From NCBI GenBank assembly GCA_003244255.1, contig QHCD01000058.1, forward strand, positions 1 to 64,000: 64,000 bases of DNA. The letters are read 5' to 3'. The DNA comes from Pseudonocardiales bacterium (GTDB lineage: Bacteria > Actinomycetota > Actinomycetes > Mycobacteriales > QHCD01). Position numbers and translations under genes: made by a program. Positions 20,628 to 29,952 of the stretch are shown here, one piece after another (the first letter of the stretch is position 1; each line of letters opens with the position of its first letter). The notes beneath the pieces are model-generated. The model was not told where the DNA came from. It was given only the letters and a program-made list of their open reading frames with translations, and ran no database searches.

Positions 20628-20640
20628 ACTACAGTGTAGT
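20628..20640 (-). promoter_or_regulatory. Palindromic operator/leaderless promoter of the toxin-antitoxin pair
   Basis: ACTACA-C-TGTAGT is a perfect 13-bp palindrome ending one base before the antitoxin ATG. A third TGTAGT half-site lies over the start codon itself (20624-20619). The internal TACACT (20638-20633) is placed as a -10 element for a transcript starting at the A of the ATG. Antitoxin binding here would block both transcription and the divergent hsdM region, whose start is 66 bp away. Confidence 0.6.
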
Positions 20641-20705
20641 CGCCGGCGGAAGCCGCGGCGGCGGATACCGTGTGCTTTCGGTCGTTGATCAGAGAATTGG
20701 AGCTC

Positions 20706-22331
20706 GTGGCGCCCAGGCAGAAGAAGCCCGAGGCCGAGAAGAGCCTCGAGGCAACGCTTTGGGAGGCCGCCGACCGGCTGCGCAGCCGGGTCGACGCCGC
20801 CGAGTACAAGCACGTCGTCCTCGGGCTGATCTTCCTCAAGTACGTCTCCGACGTGTTCGCCAAGCGCCGCGAGCAGCTGCAACGCCTCGTCGACAACCCG
20901 GGCAGCGACTACTTCATGCCGACCGACGCGGCAAAGGCGTCGGTGCTGGAGAATCGCGACGAGTACGCCTCCGAGGGTGTGTTCTGGATGCCCGAAGGTC
21001 ACCGGTGGGATGACCTGCGCAAGGCGGCCAAGCAGACCGACATCGGTGAACGCATCGACGCGGCGATGGACGCGATCGAGAAAGAGAATCCGAGCTTGCG
21101 TGGAGTGCTACCCAAGCGGTACGCGCGCCGCGAGCTGACCCCGGCGATGCTCGGTGGCCTGGTCGACACCTTCTCCCGCAAGGACCTCGCCGGCGAGGAG
21201 CACAAGGGTCTGGACGTGCTCGGCCGGGTGTACGAGTACTTCCTCGGCAAGTTCGCCACGGCCGAGGGCAAGCTCGGCGGTGAGTTCTACACGCCTCGTT
21301 CCATCGTCGGGCTGATGGTCGAGATGCTGGAGCCGTACGACGGGCGAGTCTTCGACCCAGCCTGCGGATCCGGCGGGATGTTCGTGCAGGCCGAGGAGTT
21401 CGTCGAGGCGCACGGCGGTCGTCGCAGCGACATCTCGGTGTTCGGCCAGGAGCAGAACCCGACGACGTGGCGGCTGGCGAAGATGAACCTGGCGCTGCGC
21501 GGTATCGAGGCCAACCTCGGCCCGGAGTGGGGCGACTCGTTCCACCACGACGCGCACCCGGACCTGCGCGCCGCCTTCATCCTCACCAACCCGCCGTTCA
21601 ACGTCAGCGACTGGGGCGGCGAACGGCTGCGCGACGACCCGCGTTGGAAGTACGGCACTCCCCCGGTCGGCAACGCCAACTTCGCCTGGATCCAGCACAT
21701 GCTGGCTCACCTGTCCCCGACCGGGACGATGGTCACCGTCCTGGCCAACGGGTCGCTGTCCTCGCAGCAATCAGGCGAGGGGGAGATCCGCCGCAATCTC
21801 GTCGATGTCGATCTCGTCGAGTGCATCGTCGCGCTGCCGAGCCAGCTGTTCTACACGACGCAAATCCCCGTGTGCCTGTGGTTCCTGACCCGGGACAAGT
21901 CTGGCAAGTCCCGGACGAGCCGCAGCGGCGCGAGCACCCGCCGGCCCCGTTTCAACGAGGTGCTGTTCATCGACGCGCGAACCCTTGGGCACATGGCCAC
22001 GCGCATCAACCGCGAACTGTCTGCCGACGACCTCGCGCGGATCGCCGACACCTATCACGCCTGGCGCGGCGAGGACGGCGACCTCAAACCGTACGACGAC
22101 GTCCCCGGCTTCTGCGCCTCCGCCACCATCGACACCATCCGCGGGCACCACCACGTGCTCACCCCAGGCCGCTACGTCGGCAGCGAAGTGGTCGAGGACG
22201 ACGGCGAACCGCTCGATAAGAAGATCGCCAGGCTGACGCAGGAAATCCGCGACGGCTTCACCAAGCGCACCGAACTACAGACGAAGGCGCTGGCTGCTCT
22301 CGACTCTCTCAAGGCGACGGACAATGCCTGA
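20706..22331 (+). CDS. hsdM: Type I restriction-modification system, methyltransferase subunit
   Basis: Adenine N6 methyltransferase subunit; with HsdS it methylates the recognition site, and with HsdR it forms the restriction complex. The 541 residues show the N-terminal HsdM helical domain ([20 protein letters not shown]), then [18 protein letters not shown], the SAM motif [13 protein letters not shown], and the catalytic NPPF in [15 protein letters not shown]. The start is GTG at 20706 with TTGGAGC upstream; the earlier ATG at 20670 has no ribosome site. Its end overlaps hsdS by 8 bp. Confidence 0.95.
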   Translation: MAPRQKKPEAEKSLEATLWEAADRLRSRVDAAEYKHVVLGLIFLKYVSDVFAKRREQLQRLVDNPGSDYFMPTDAAKASVLENRDEYASEGVFWMPEGHRWDDLRKAAKQTDIGERIDAAMDAIEKENPSLRGVLPKRYARRELTPAMLGGLVDTFSRKDLAGEEHKGLDVLGRVYEYFLGKFATAEGKLGGEFYTPRSIVGLMVEMLEPYDGRVFDPACGSGGMFVQAEEFVEAHGGRRSDISVFGQEQNPTTWRLAKMNLALRGIEANLGPEWGDSFHHDAHPDLRAAFILTNPPFNVSDWGGERLRDDPRWKYGTPPVGNANFAWIQHMLAHLSPTGTMVTVLANGSLSSQQSGEGEIRRNLVDVDLVECIVALPSQLFYTTQIPVCLWFLTRDKSGKSRTSRSGASTRRPRFNEVLFIDARTLGHMATRINRELSADDLARIADTYHAWRGEDGDLKPYDDVPGFCASATIDTIRGHHHVLTPGRYVGSEVVEDDGEPLDKKIARLTQEIRDGFTKRTELQTKALAALDSLKATDNA

Positions 22332-23487
22332 CGGATGGACGACCACACAACTTCGTGACGTTGCCACAATCAAGGGCCTTGTCGGTGGACCGTTCGGCTC
22401 GAACCTTGGAACGCGCGACTACACGTCGGGCGGGATACCGGTAATACGTGGACAGAATCTTGTTGGCGGCCGCTACGTCTCCTTCGAGGACTGCGTCTAC
22501 GTCTCCCAGCCGAAGGTGGCGCAGCATCTCTCGGGCAACACAGCATGTCCCGGTGACCTCGCATTCACGCAGCGCGGAACACTCGGGCAGGTCGCGGTCA
22601 TGCCGGCGGAACCCCCGATCGCCGTCTTGTCGCAGAGCCAGATGCGCCTTCGAATAGACGATTCTGCGGCAGATCCGTGGTTCGTCTACTACTGCACAAC
22701 CGCGCCCAAGTTCCTCAAGCAGATCCGCGACAACGCCATCATTGCTGGCGTTCCGCACATCAACCTGGGCATCCTTGGCTCACTTACGATACCGACGCCG
22801 CCATTGGAGGAGCAGCGGCGGATCGCGGGTGTCCTCGGCGCCCTCGACGACCTCATCGACACCAACGGCCGGCTTCGCCATCTCTTGCGCCGCGCTCAGG
22901 CTAGCTTGTACCAGCTGGCTATCCAGCGGGGATTCGAAACGGTGTCTCTTGGCGATTGCGCACAATTTCACAACCGCGAACGGATACCACTGAGCAAGGC
23001 CGAGCGGTCCGCGATGCCTGGGCCTTTCCCGTATTTCGGCGCAACAGGTGTAGTCGACACAGTTGGCCGATACTTGTTCGACGAAGTTCACGTCCTCGTC
23101 GGCGAAGACGGCTCTGTGATCCAGGACGACGGATCACCTGTCGTCCAGATGGTTTGGGGCAAGTACTGGGTGAACAACCATGCACACGTCTTAAGCGGTG
23201 TCGGGATCTCCGATGGCCTGCTCCGGCAGGCTCTACTGGCGAGTAACGTCGCATCGCTCGTCACGGGCGCTGTCCAGGCGAAGCTAAGCATGGGTCGACT
23301 GAAGACGCTGCACCTTCATCTGCCGGTGGATAGCACGGTCTCGCAAGTGATTGATCTGCTCGCGGCCGCAGAACGCGAGTTCTCCGATGAGGTCGTCGCG
23401 GTGGCAAGTACACGCGACGAGTTGCTGCCGCTGCTGATGTCTGGCCGCGTGCGTGTGAGCCCGGCCGCAGGTTCACTCGCTGGGTAG
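22324..23487 (+). CDS. hsdS: Type I restriction-modification system, specificity subunit
   Basis: Determines the bipartite DNA target. The 387 residues have two target-recognition halves: the first ends in the conserved [20 protein letters not shown] helix, the second in [20 protein letters not shown]. The central conserved region is visible, the C-terminal one diverged. Codon use is less GC-biased (more A/T-rich stretches) than the neighbours, as usual for exchanged specificity genes. It overlaps hsdM at its start, and its last 15 bp overlap the convergent PIN gene. Confidence 0.92.
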   Translation: MPDGWTTTQLRDVATIKGLVGGPFGSNLGTRDYTSGGIPVIRGQNLVGGRYVSFEDCVYVSQPKVAQHLSGNTACPGDLAFTQRGTLGQVAVMPAEPPIAVLSQSQMRLRIDDSAADPWFVYYCTTAPKFLKQIRDNAIIAGVPHINLGILGSLTIPTPPLEEQRRIAGVLGALDDLIDTNGRLRHLLRRAQASLYQLAIQRGFETVSLGDCAQFHNRERIPLSKAERSAMPGPFPYFGATGVVDTVGRYLFDEVHVLVGEDGSVIQDDGSPVVQMVWGKYWVNNHAHVLSGVGISDGLLRQALLASNVASLVTGAVQAKLSMGRLKTLHLHLPVDSTVSQVIDLLAAAEREFSDEVVAVASTRDELLPLLMSGRVRVSPAAGSLAG

Positions 23488-23940
23488 GTCGAGGGGCAGC
23501 TTGTCCTCGTCGATGTCGTAGGGCTCGGACACGTAGACGCCGTCAATGGTCCGGTCGGTCGGGAACTTCGAGTCACGGACGAAGACCACGTCGACACCGC
23601 TGACAATCCCGGTGGCCAGGTGAATCGCGTCCCACGTCCCGAGGCCGTAATCGACGCGAAGATCGCCGGCACGACGGGCAACTAGGGTCGTGACATCGAC
23701 CAGTTCGGTGCGCGGTGATTCGAGCAGTTCCCGGATGATCTGTCGCTTCGCTGGATCGCCGTGCGGATGGAGCGGCAAGACTTCGGCCAAGATCGCAGTC
23801 GATTCGACCAAGGTGATGCGGTCCGCGTCGACCGCGCACAGCAAGCTTCGTAGCGGCGCGAAGGCCGGATCGCCGGCGATGATGCCGACCAGGCAGGAAG
23901 CGTCTAAGAGCGCACGATGAACCTGATCAGGCTTCGCCAC
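23473..23940 (-). CDS. PIN-domain nuclease (VapC-like)
   Basis: A 155-residue PIN protein, predicted Mg-dependent RNase toxin. The acidic set is present in order: LLDASCLVGII (Asp13), STAILAEVLPL (Glu), TWDAIHLATG (Asp) and VVFVRDSKFPT (Asp). It lies on the strand opposite the restriction genes, in the gap between hsdS and hsdR, and its start overlaps the end of the upstream 250-residue gene by 14 bp, as toxin and antitoxin genes do. The upstream partner is not a recognised VapB, so the assignment as toxin is by domain and gene arrangement. Confidence 0.82.
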   Translation of the reverse strand: MAKPDQVHRALLDASCLVGIIAGDPAFAPLRSLLCAVDADRITLVESTAILAEVLPLHPHGDPAKRQIIRELLESPRTELVDVTTLVARRAGDLRVDYGLGTWDAIHLATGIVSGVDVVFVRDSKFPTDRTIDGVYVSEPYDIDEDKLPLDLPSE

Positions 23941-24679
23941 GGGTGGATTCCAGGTAGTCGGCGACGCTCATCCCGCCCGTGATGTCTGGATCGATCCCGA
24001 ACAGGTCAGCCCAGCGCAAGTTCGGCGTCGTCAACCGTTGCACGGTGTCAGCCCGGATGTGGAAAACGCGTCCTGAGCTGTCCTGCCGCATCTGTCCGAC
24101 CAACTCGACCTGGTCGTACAGCGCCTCGCGCAACGGCAGTCGGAGATCGTCGGCGAAGGTCACCTTGACGACCGTGCCGGCTTGGGACTTCAGCGACGCA
24201 CGATTCCCCCGGGCGATGTTCACGCCGACAACTTGTCCGCGCACCGCCCCGGGCATGGTGCGTTCTGTGGGTTGAAGCTCGGCAAGGCGCGCACCGAGAG
24301 CGGAGTTCAGCTCGATGACCTGCGCGGGCTCGCCGTCCTCGACGAGCGTCAGCCGCGCGCGACCGTTGCTGACATCGACGCTGGCGAGGTGGCGCGCGGC
24401 AAGCACGGCGTCGGGGTTCCAACTCTCCGGCAGTGGGCTTCCGGCTTGCACGCCGGCCAGCCCGCGCGCAGCTCGTCGCAAATAGTCAGCCGCATCCGGA
24501 TCGTGCGGCGGCTCGCTGACCCGAGCGACGCTGGAACCGAGGCGCAGATCGCTCAGCACCCACTCGACCGGGGTTTCGGACAGCTCGTCGAGAAGGCTCA
24601 GCAGGTCAGAGCCCGCGCGGAACAAGTGGCTCGCGAGAGCGGGACGCCCTTCGTCGAGGGCCAGTTCCAACTCGGCCAT
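23927..24679 (-). CDS. Unrecognised protein paired with the PIN nuclease
   Basis: A 250-residue hydrophilic protein that I do not recognise. The start at 24679 is set by AAGGAGG 8 bases upstream; ATGs at 24721 and 24700 lack ribosome sites. Visible features: an N-terminal helical region (LELALDEGRPALASHLFRAG), a middle with a beta-like segment GRARLTLVEDGEPAQVIEL, a basic stretch VNIARGNRASLKSQAGTVVK, and an end (ADYLESTRGEA) overlapping the PIN gene. It is much longer than VapB antitoxins. It is divergent from hsdR with 114 bp between starts. A role as PIN antitoxin or as regulator of the restriction locus is inference. Confidence 0.7.
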   Translation of the reverse strand: MAELELALDEGRPALASHLFRAGSDLLSLLDELSETPVEWVLSDLRLGSSVARVSEPPHDPDAADYLRRAARGLAGVQAGSPLPESWNPDAVLAARHLASVDVSNGRARLTLVEDGEPAQVIELNSALGARLAELQPTERTMPGAVRGQVVGVNIARGNRASLKSQAGTVVKVTFADDLRLPLREALYDQVELVGQMRQDSSGRVFHIRADTVQRLTTPNLRWADLFGIDPDITGGMSVADYLESTRGEA

Positions 24680-24793
24680 GCTGGTCACCTCCTTCGCCAT
24701 CCTGTATGCACAGAGTCGCACGCGCCAGTGACAGTTCGTGATCTATGTTGGCCTGGCAGAGCAGCGAGCAGCGACGGCGGATCGGGGTGGGCA

Positions 24794-27700
24794 ATGAGTC
24801 CGGCGCCGCGGGAGTCCGGCCTTGAGCTGGCGGTTCTCGACTTGCTTAGCCGGCTCGGGTGGTCGGTCGAACACGGCCCGGACATTGCGCCGGGCGAGCT
24901 GCGCGCACAGCGCCCGGACTACCGCGAGGTTGTCCTCGCCGGCCGGCTGCGGGAGGCGGTCGTCCGGCTGAACCCCGATCTTCCGCTCGACGCCGTTGAC
25001 GACGTGGTAAAGACAGCGCTGCGGCCGGAGTCGCAGGTTGCCGAGTCGGAGAACTGGCGCGCCTACCGCCTGCTCGTCGAAGGAGTGCCGGTCGATTACC
25101 GCGCCGCTGATGGCAGCGTCCGGTCGGCGCGGGCCAAGCTGATCGACTTCGACCGTCCCGACCGCAACGACTTCCTGGCGGTCAACCAGTTCACCGTGCT
25201 CGGCCGGCGCGAGCGTCGTCCCGACGTCGTGTTGTTCGTCAATGGCCTGCCGCTGGTGCTGATGGAGCTCAAGCGCCCGGGCGACGAGAACGCCACGATG
25301 CGCGGTGCGTTCAACCAGATCCAGACCTACCGAGCCGACATCGCGGATTTGTTCACGTGGAACCAGGTTGCCGTGATCTCCGACGGCACCCAGGCCCGCG
25401 CCGGATCCTTCACCGCCGGCTGGGAGCACTATGCGCCGTGGAAGACGATCTACGGTCGGGATCACGCGCCGAGCGGCCTGCCGCAGTACGAGGTGCTGGT
25501 CGAGGGCATGTTTGCACCGCGCGTGCTGCTCGACCTCGTCCGCAACTTCGTCGCCACCTACGGCGAAGGCCGAACGATGAGCAAGCTGGTGGCGAAGTAC
25601 CACCAGTACTGGGCGGTGCGCAAAGCCGTCGACTGCACGGTCGAGGCGGTCGAGGGCGACGGGCGCGCCGGCGTCGTCTGGCACACCCAGGGCTCGGGCA
25701 AGAGCCTGGAGATGCTGTTCTACACCGGCAAGATCGCCCGGCATCCGGCGATGGAGAACCCGACGGTCGTCGTCCTTACCGACCGCAACGACTTGGACGA
25801 CCAGCTCTTCGACGAGGTGTTCGCGTCGGCGAAGATTGGCGCGCCGCTGCCCGAGGCGCCGGTGCAGGCCGAGTCGCGCGAGCACCTCAAGACGCTGCTC
25901 GAATCGCGCGAGGGCGGCGGCATCCTCTTCGCCACGATCCAGAAGTTCGGCATCTCGAAGGCCGACAAGGAGGCCGGCCGGACCTTCCCACTGCTGTCGG
26001 AGCGACTGAACGTCGTCGTCATGGTCGACGAGGCGCACCGGTCTAACTACGACTTCGTCGACGGCTTCGCCCGGCACCTGCGCGACGGTCTGCCGAGCGC
26101 CACCTACATCGGGTTCACCGGCACGCCGATCGAGCACGCCGACCGCTCCACCCGGCAGGTGTTCGGCGACTACATCGACGTCTACGACCTCACCCAGGCG
26201 GTCACCGACGGCGCGACCGTCAAGGTCTACTACGAGCCACGGCTGGCCAAGGTGGAGCTGCCCGCCGAAGCGCACCGAACGCTGGACGACGCATTCGCCA
26301 AGGCCACCTCGGGCACGGAGGACGAGGCCCGCGAGCGGCTCAAGAGCCGGTGGGCGCGCGTCGAGGCGATCGTCGGCTCGGACAAGCGCATCGCCGAGCT
26401 CGCGGCTGACATCGTCGCCCACTGGGAGCAGCGGCGCGAGGTGCTGGACGGCAAGGGCATGATCGTCGCGATGTCGCGGCGCATCGCCGCGGCGCTGTAC
26501 AACGAGATCATTCGGCTGCGGCCGGACTGGCACTCCGACGACCCGGCGCAGGGCCGAATCAAGGTCGTCATCACCGGGTCGGCGGCCGACGACGCGGCAC
26601 TGCAGCCGCACATCCATCCGAAGGAGACGCTGCGGCAGCTCAAGAACCGCGCCAAGGATCCGAGCGATCCGCTCGAGTTGGTGATCGTCCGGGACATGTG
26701 GCTGACCGGCTTCGACTCGCCGTCCATGCACACGATGTACGTCGACAAGCCGATGCGCGGCGCGCCGTTGATGCAGGCGATCGCGCGGGTCAATCGCACG
26801 TTCCGGGACAAGCCCGCGGGTCTGGTGGTCGACTACCTCGGCATCGCCGAGGACCTCAAGTCCGCGCTTTCCGACTACACCAAGCGCGACCAGGGCAACC
26901 AGGAGCTCGGCCAGGACCTTCGGGAGCAGGCCATCCCCGCGCTGGTCGAGGAGCACGAGATCGTCGGCACCATCCTCTCCGGCTACCCGTGGCGGCAGGC
27001 TCTGGCCCGCGGCGGCGACCAGGCGTACCTGCGCGCGGGCGCCGGCACCGCCGACTGGCTGCTCGGCTTCCATCCGGGTTTGGCCGAGGCGCCGTGCACG
27101 AAGGAGACGCCGTGCCTCAAGTGTCGCTTCATGGCGCACGCCCGGCGGCTGATGTCGCTGTTCGCGATGTGCGTCCCCGCCGAGGAGGCGTTGGCGATCC
27201 GCGAAGACGTCGCCTTCATCGAGGCTGTCCGCGCCTCGATCGCCAAGATCGAAGGCATCGACCGGGAAGGCGCCGACCCGAACGCCGAACTCGACGTCGC
27301 GATCAAGCAGATCGTCTCCGAACACGTCTCGGGAACCGGCGTGATCGACATCTACGCCGAGGCCGGCGTCGAACGACCGGACCTGTCGCTGATCGACGAG
27401 GACTTCATCGACCGGTTCCGCCGCAGCGACCGGCCGAACCTGCAGATCGAGCTGCTCAAACGCCTGCTCTCCGACGAGATCAAGGCGGTCGGCAAGCGCA
27501 ACCTCTTCGCCGGCCGAGCGTTTTCCGAGATGCTCGCGAACTCGGTGCTGCGCTACCAGAACCACTCACTCGACGCCGCGGCCGTCGTCGCCGAACTGGT
27601 CGAACTGGCCAAGCAGCTGCGCGGCGAACATGACCGCGGCGCCCAGCTCGGGTTGCGCGAGGACGAACTCGCCTTCTACGACGCCATCTGCCAGAACGAC

Positions 27701-27931
27701 TCCGCCGTCCTCGAGCTTGGCGACGAGGTCTTGAAGAAGATTGCCCGCGAGCTGGTCGACTCCGTGCGCGGCAACGCCTCCATCGACTGGAGCGAAAAGG
27801 AACAGGTCCAGGCCCGCATGCGTGCGACGATCCTTCGGTTGCTCACCCGATACGGCTACCCACCCGACAAGCAGCCCGCCGCGATCAAGCTCGTCATGGA
27901 CCAAGCTGAGTTGCTCCCGCGCGCCGCGTAG
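24794..27931 (+). CDS. hsdR: Type I restriction-modification system, endonuclease/translocase subunit
   Basis: The ATP-dependent DNA translocase and nuclease of the complex. From the ATG at 24794 (GGGGTGG upstream) the protein has 1045 residues. Order: PD-(D/E)xK nuclease (RRPDVVLFVNGLPLVLMELK, near residue 150); Walker A HTQGSGKS near 296; DEAHR near 411; motif III GFTGTPI; then motif VI-region RDMWLTGFDSP and QAIARVNRTFRDKP; and a helical C-terminus that binds HsdM. A four-cysteine cluster (CTKETPCLKC ... FAMC) in the C-terminal third is of unknown purpose. All motifs are intact, so the system may be active. Confidence 0.95.
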   Translation: MSPAPRESGLELAVLDLLSRLGWSVEHGPDIAPGELRAQRPDYREVVLAGRLREAVVRLNPDLPLDAVDDVVKTALRPESQVAESENWRAYRLLVEGVPVDYRAADGSVRSARAKLIDFDRPDRNDFLAVNQFTVLGRRERRPDVVLFVNGLPLVLMELKRPGDENATMRGAFNQIQTYRADIADLFTWNQVAVISDGTQARAGSFTAGWEHYAPWKTIYGRDHAPSGLPQYEVLVEGMFAPRVLLDLVRNFVATYGEGRTMSKLVAKYHQYWAVRKAVDCTVEAVEGDGRAGVVWHTQGSGKSLEMLFYTGKIARHPAMENPTVVVLTDRNDLDDQLFDEVFASAKIGAPLPEAPVQAESREHLKTLLESREGGGILFATIQKFGISKADKEAGRTFPLLSERLNVVVMVDEAHRSNYDFVDGFARHLRDGLPSATYIGFTGTPIEHADRSTRQVFGDYIDVYDLTQAVTDGATVKVYYEPRLAKVELPAEAHRTLDDAFAKATSGTEDEARERLKSRWARVEAIVGSDKRIAELAADIVAHWEQRREVLDGKGMIVAMSRRIAAALYNEIIRLRPDWHSDDPAQGRIKVVITGSAADDAALQPHIHPKETLRQLKNRAKDPSDPLELVIVRDMWLTGFDSPSMHTMYVDKPMRGAPLMQAIARVNRTFRDKPAGLVVDYLGIAEDLKSALSDYTKRDQGNQELGQDLREQAIPALVEEHEIVGTILSGYPWRQALARGGDQAYLRAGAGTADWLLGFHPGLAEAPCTKETPCLKCRFMAHARRLMSLFAMCVPAEEALAIREDVAFIEAVRASIAKIEGIDREGADPNAELDVAIKQIVSEHVSGTGVIDIYAEAGVERPDLSLIDEDFIDRFRRSDRPNLQIELLKRLLSDEIKAVGKRNLFAGRAFSEMLANSVLRYQNHSLDAAAVVAELVELAKQLRGEHDRGAQLGLREDELAFYDAICQNDSAVLELGDEVLKKIARELVDSVRGNASIDWSEKEQVQARMRATILRLLTRYGYPPDKQPAAIKLVMDQAELLPRAA

Positions 27932-28058
27932 CGAGAGTGCGCCTGCTGTGCGGTCGCTCGTGTGGCTACCCGGCGCGGCCCGCTCATCGAATGGCCCGTG
28001 CTCCAGCGGTCAGCTCAAGTGCTCGCCCTGCGCCACGGTCGGCCACCGTTCACAGGTC

Positions 28059-28081
28059 GCGACCACGGTCATCGTGGCCGC
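28059..28081. terminator. Possible bidirectional hairpin after hsdR
   Basis: GCGACCACG and CGTGGCCGC flank a 5-base loop, giving a 9-bp stem with one mismatch in the 190-bp gap between the convergent hsdR and MBL genes. There is no T-run, so termination here may need Rho. The rest of the gap shows no gene. Confidence 0.35.
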
Positions 28082-28122
28082 TGCACCCGCGATGCGGACA
28101 TCGCAGCCCCTCCTGTCTGACC

Positions 28123-28959
28123 TCAGATGACTTGGAAGTCGCGGCCCAGAACAACCGGGCCGGCGAAACTGGACCGCGCGCTCGCCAACCACGCCTCGTC
28201 CGCTACCGCGGGGTCGGCGGGCACCAGGTGCGACAGCACCAGCAGCCCGACCTCGGCTTCGCGGGCCACCCGACCGACGTCCTGCACCTCGGTGTGGCAG
28301 GCCACGATATGTTCCGCAAGGCTGGGCGCGTTGGCCAATCGGAGTTCGTGGCCCTCCACTGCCGCGCCGTAGTAGGCCTCGTGCACCAGCACGTCCGCGC
28401 CGCGAGCCAGCCGAACCAGGGCGGGCGAGTAACGGGTGTCGCCGGAGATCACGATGCTGCGTCCGGAACACTCGAACCGGTAGGCCAGCGACGGGCGGAC
28501 CGGCGGATGGTCAACCAGGCAGCACCGCACCTGCAGCCCGTCGGCGGCCCAGACCCGGCTGGAGCTGACCACCTCGCTGACCCGAAGCAGGTCCGCGAAC
28601 GGTCGCCGGCCGGTGGTCTGCTGCCGGGCGGTGAGATCGACATTCACCATCGCCAGGAAATGGTCGAGCACCGTCCGCAGCGGCGGCGGTCCCACCACGT
28701 CGACCGGTTCGGACCGGCCGTCGGTCCAGGCGAGGAACGGCAGCGCGCCGATATCGAGCATGTGATCGGCGTGGTGATGGCTGAGGAAGACCGCCCGCAG
28801 GTCGGCAAGCCGCAGCCCGGCTAGGACCATCTGACGGGCCACCCCGTTGCCGCAGTCCACGACGTAGATCTGTCCGTCGTAGACGATGGCCTGGGCGGGC
28901 GCGCCGCGGCCGGGGAACGGCCGGGGGCCCCCCGCCGTGCCGAGCAGTACGAGTTGCAT
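28123..28959 (-). CDS. Metallo-beta-lactamase-fold hydrolase (RNase Z/arylsulfatase-like)
   Basis: A 278-residue cytoplasmic MBL protein with the zinc motif LSHHHADHMLDIG (HxHxDH), preceded by YVVDCGNGVARQM and followed by ISGDTRYSP and LSHLVPADP, which supply further ligands. The N-terminus MQLVLLGTAGGPRPFPGRG resembles the RNase Z/arylsulfatase branch, acting on small molecules more often than tRNA. The start is ATG at 28959 (GGAGC upstream; GTG 28962 also possible). It is last in the long minus-strand run, 135 bp after the FAH gene, and its substrate is probably related to that pathway. Confidence 0.85.
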   Translation of the reverse strand: MQLVLLGTAGGPRPFPGRGAPAQAIVYDGQIYVVDCGNGVARQMVLAGLRLADLRAVFLSHHHADHMLDIGALPFLAWTDGRSEPVDVVGPPPLRTVLDHFLAMVNVDLTARQQTTGRRPFADLLRVSEVVSSSRVWAADGLQVRCCLVDHPPVRPSLAYRFECSGRSIVISGDTRYSPALVRLARGADVLVHEAYYGAAVEGHELRLANAPSLAEHIVACHTEVQDVGRVAREAEVGLLVLSHLVPADPAVADEAWLASARSSFAGPVVLGRDFQVI

Positions 28960-29094
28960 CACGTCGGCTCCGAACGTGGCCCGGTCGGCTCCCGCCTCGC
29001 AGCGCGGCTCGGCCAGCTGATCGTCGCGAAGGTCGTCGAGGTGCTGGAGGAAGAACGCCTCCCCTGGCGCATCCAGGTCGCCGGGTCGGTCATT

Positions 29095-29952
29095 TCACTC
29101 CGGCCCGGCGGCGACCAGCTTCGCGGCGACCGCGGTGCGGCAGGTGTTGCGACACTCGCCGACGCCCTCGATCCTGGTCCGCATGACCACCCCGTCGGAC
29201 AGATAGCGCGGCGGCCGCCGGGCGTGGCCGACGCCGCCGGGTGTGCCGGTCGCGATGAGGTCACCCGGGGACAGGGTGATGATCGTCGACAGGTAGGAGA
29301 GCAGGGCGGCGGGGCCGAACACCAGGTCGGCGGTGTCCGCCGCCTGTACGGTCTCGCCGTCGATCTGGCAGCTCAACTGGTAGGACGGCCGCTCGTGATC
29401 GGCGCCGTCGGTGACCAGCCAGGGGCCGACCGGAGTGGTGCCCTCGAAGGTCTTGCCCTGCAGCCATTGGGTGGTGCGGTTCTGCCAGTCTCGAGCGGTG
29501 ACGTCGTTGACCACCGTGAACCCCGCGATCGCCTGCCGGGCCTGTTGCTCGTCGGCGTGGCGCAGCTCGGTGCCGACGACCACGCCCAGCTCAGCCTCCC
29601 AGTCGATCGCGTCGGACCCAGCCGGCAACGCGATGTCGTCGTAGGCGCCGATCAGGGATCGGGCGTACTTGGCGAACAGGGTGGGGTGCCGGGGCAGCTC
29701 GCGGCCCATCTCGAGGATGTGCGTGCGGTAGTTCAGGCCCACGCAGATGACCTTCTCCGGCCGGGGCACGACCGGCGCGTAGTCCAGGCCCTCGAGCGGA
29801 CGGCGTGGCCCGTCGACGCGTCCAGCCAGCTCTCGCCAGTCATCGGCCCGCAACAGCTCGCCGACGTCGGCGAAGCCGAGGTCCACCGCCTCGGACTCCT
29901 CCAGCCGGACCGCGCGGGTACCGCGCCCGCTCCGCAGCGTAGCCAGCCTCAC
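29095..29952 (-). CDS. Fumarylacetoacetate hydrolase family protein
   Basis: A 285-residue FAH-fold enzyme that hydrolyses or decarboxylates ring-cleavage products. Key residues: VICVGLNYRTHILEMG, LFAKYARSLIGAYDDIALP, and the metal-binding EAELGVVVG plus VVNDVTARDWQ and GKTFEGTTPVGPWLV. The gene begins with GTG overlapping the stop of the bicupin dioxygenase (GTGA). Acting after gentisate cleavage, the expected role is fumarylpyruvate (or maleylpyruvate) hydrolysis. No maleylpyruvate isomerase is seen in the window, so either direct hydrolysis or an isomerase elsewhere is needed. Confidence 0.9.
   Translation of the reverse strand: MRLATLRSGRGTRAVRLEESEAVDLGFADVGELLRADDWRELAGRVDGPRRPLEGLDYAPVVPRPEKVICVGLNYRTHILEMGRELPRHPTLFAKYARSLIGAYDDIALPAGSDAIDWEAELGVVVGTELRHADEQQARQAIAGFTVVNDVTARDWQNRTTQWLQGKTFEGTTPVGPWLVTDGADHERPSYQLSCQIDGETVQAADTADLVFGPAALLSYLSTIITLSPGDLIATGTPGGVGHARRPPRYLSDGVVMRTRIEGVGECRNTCRTAVAAKLVAAGPE

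Noticed and set aside
22663-22676. ATTCTG-CG-GCAGAT inside hsdS, resembling the shared palindrome
   Set aside because: The spacer is only 2 bp, and it lies within coding sequence far from any promoter of the putative regulon; probably chance.
24182-24793. N-terminal extension of hsdR by about 200 codons
   Set aside because: The extension is antisense of the 250-residue gene and lacks HsdR similarity; the ATG at 24794 with GGGGTGG fits the family N-terminus.
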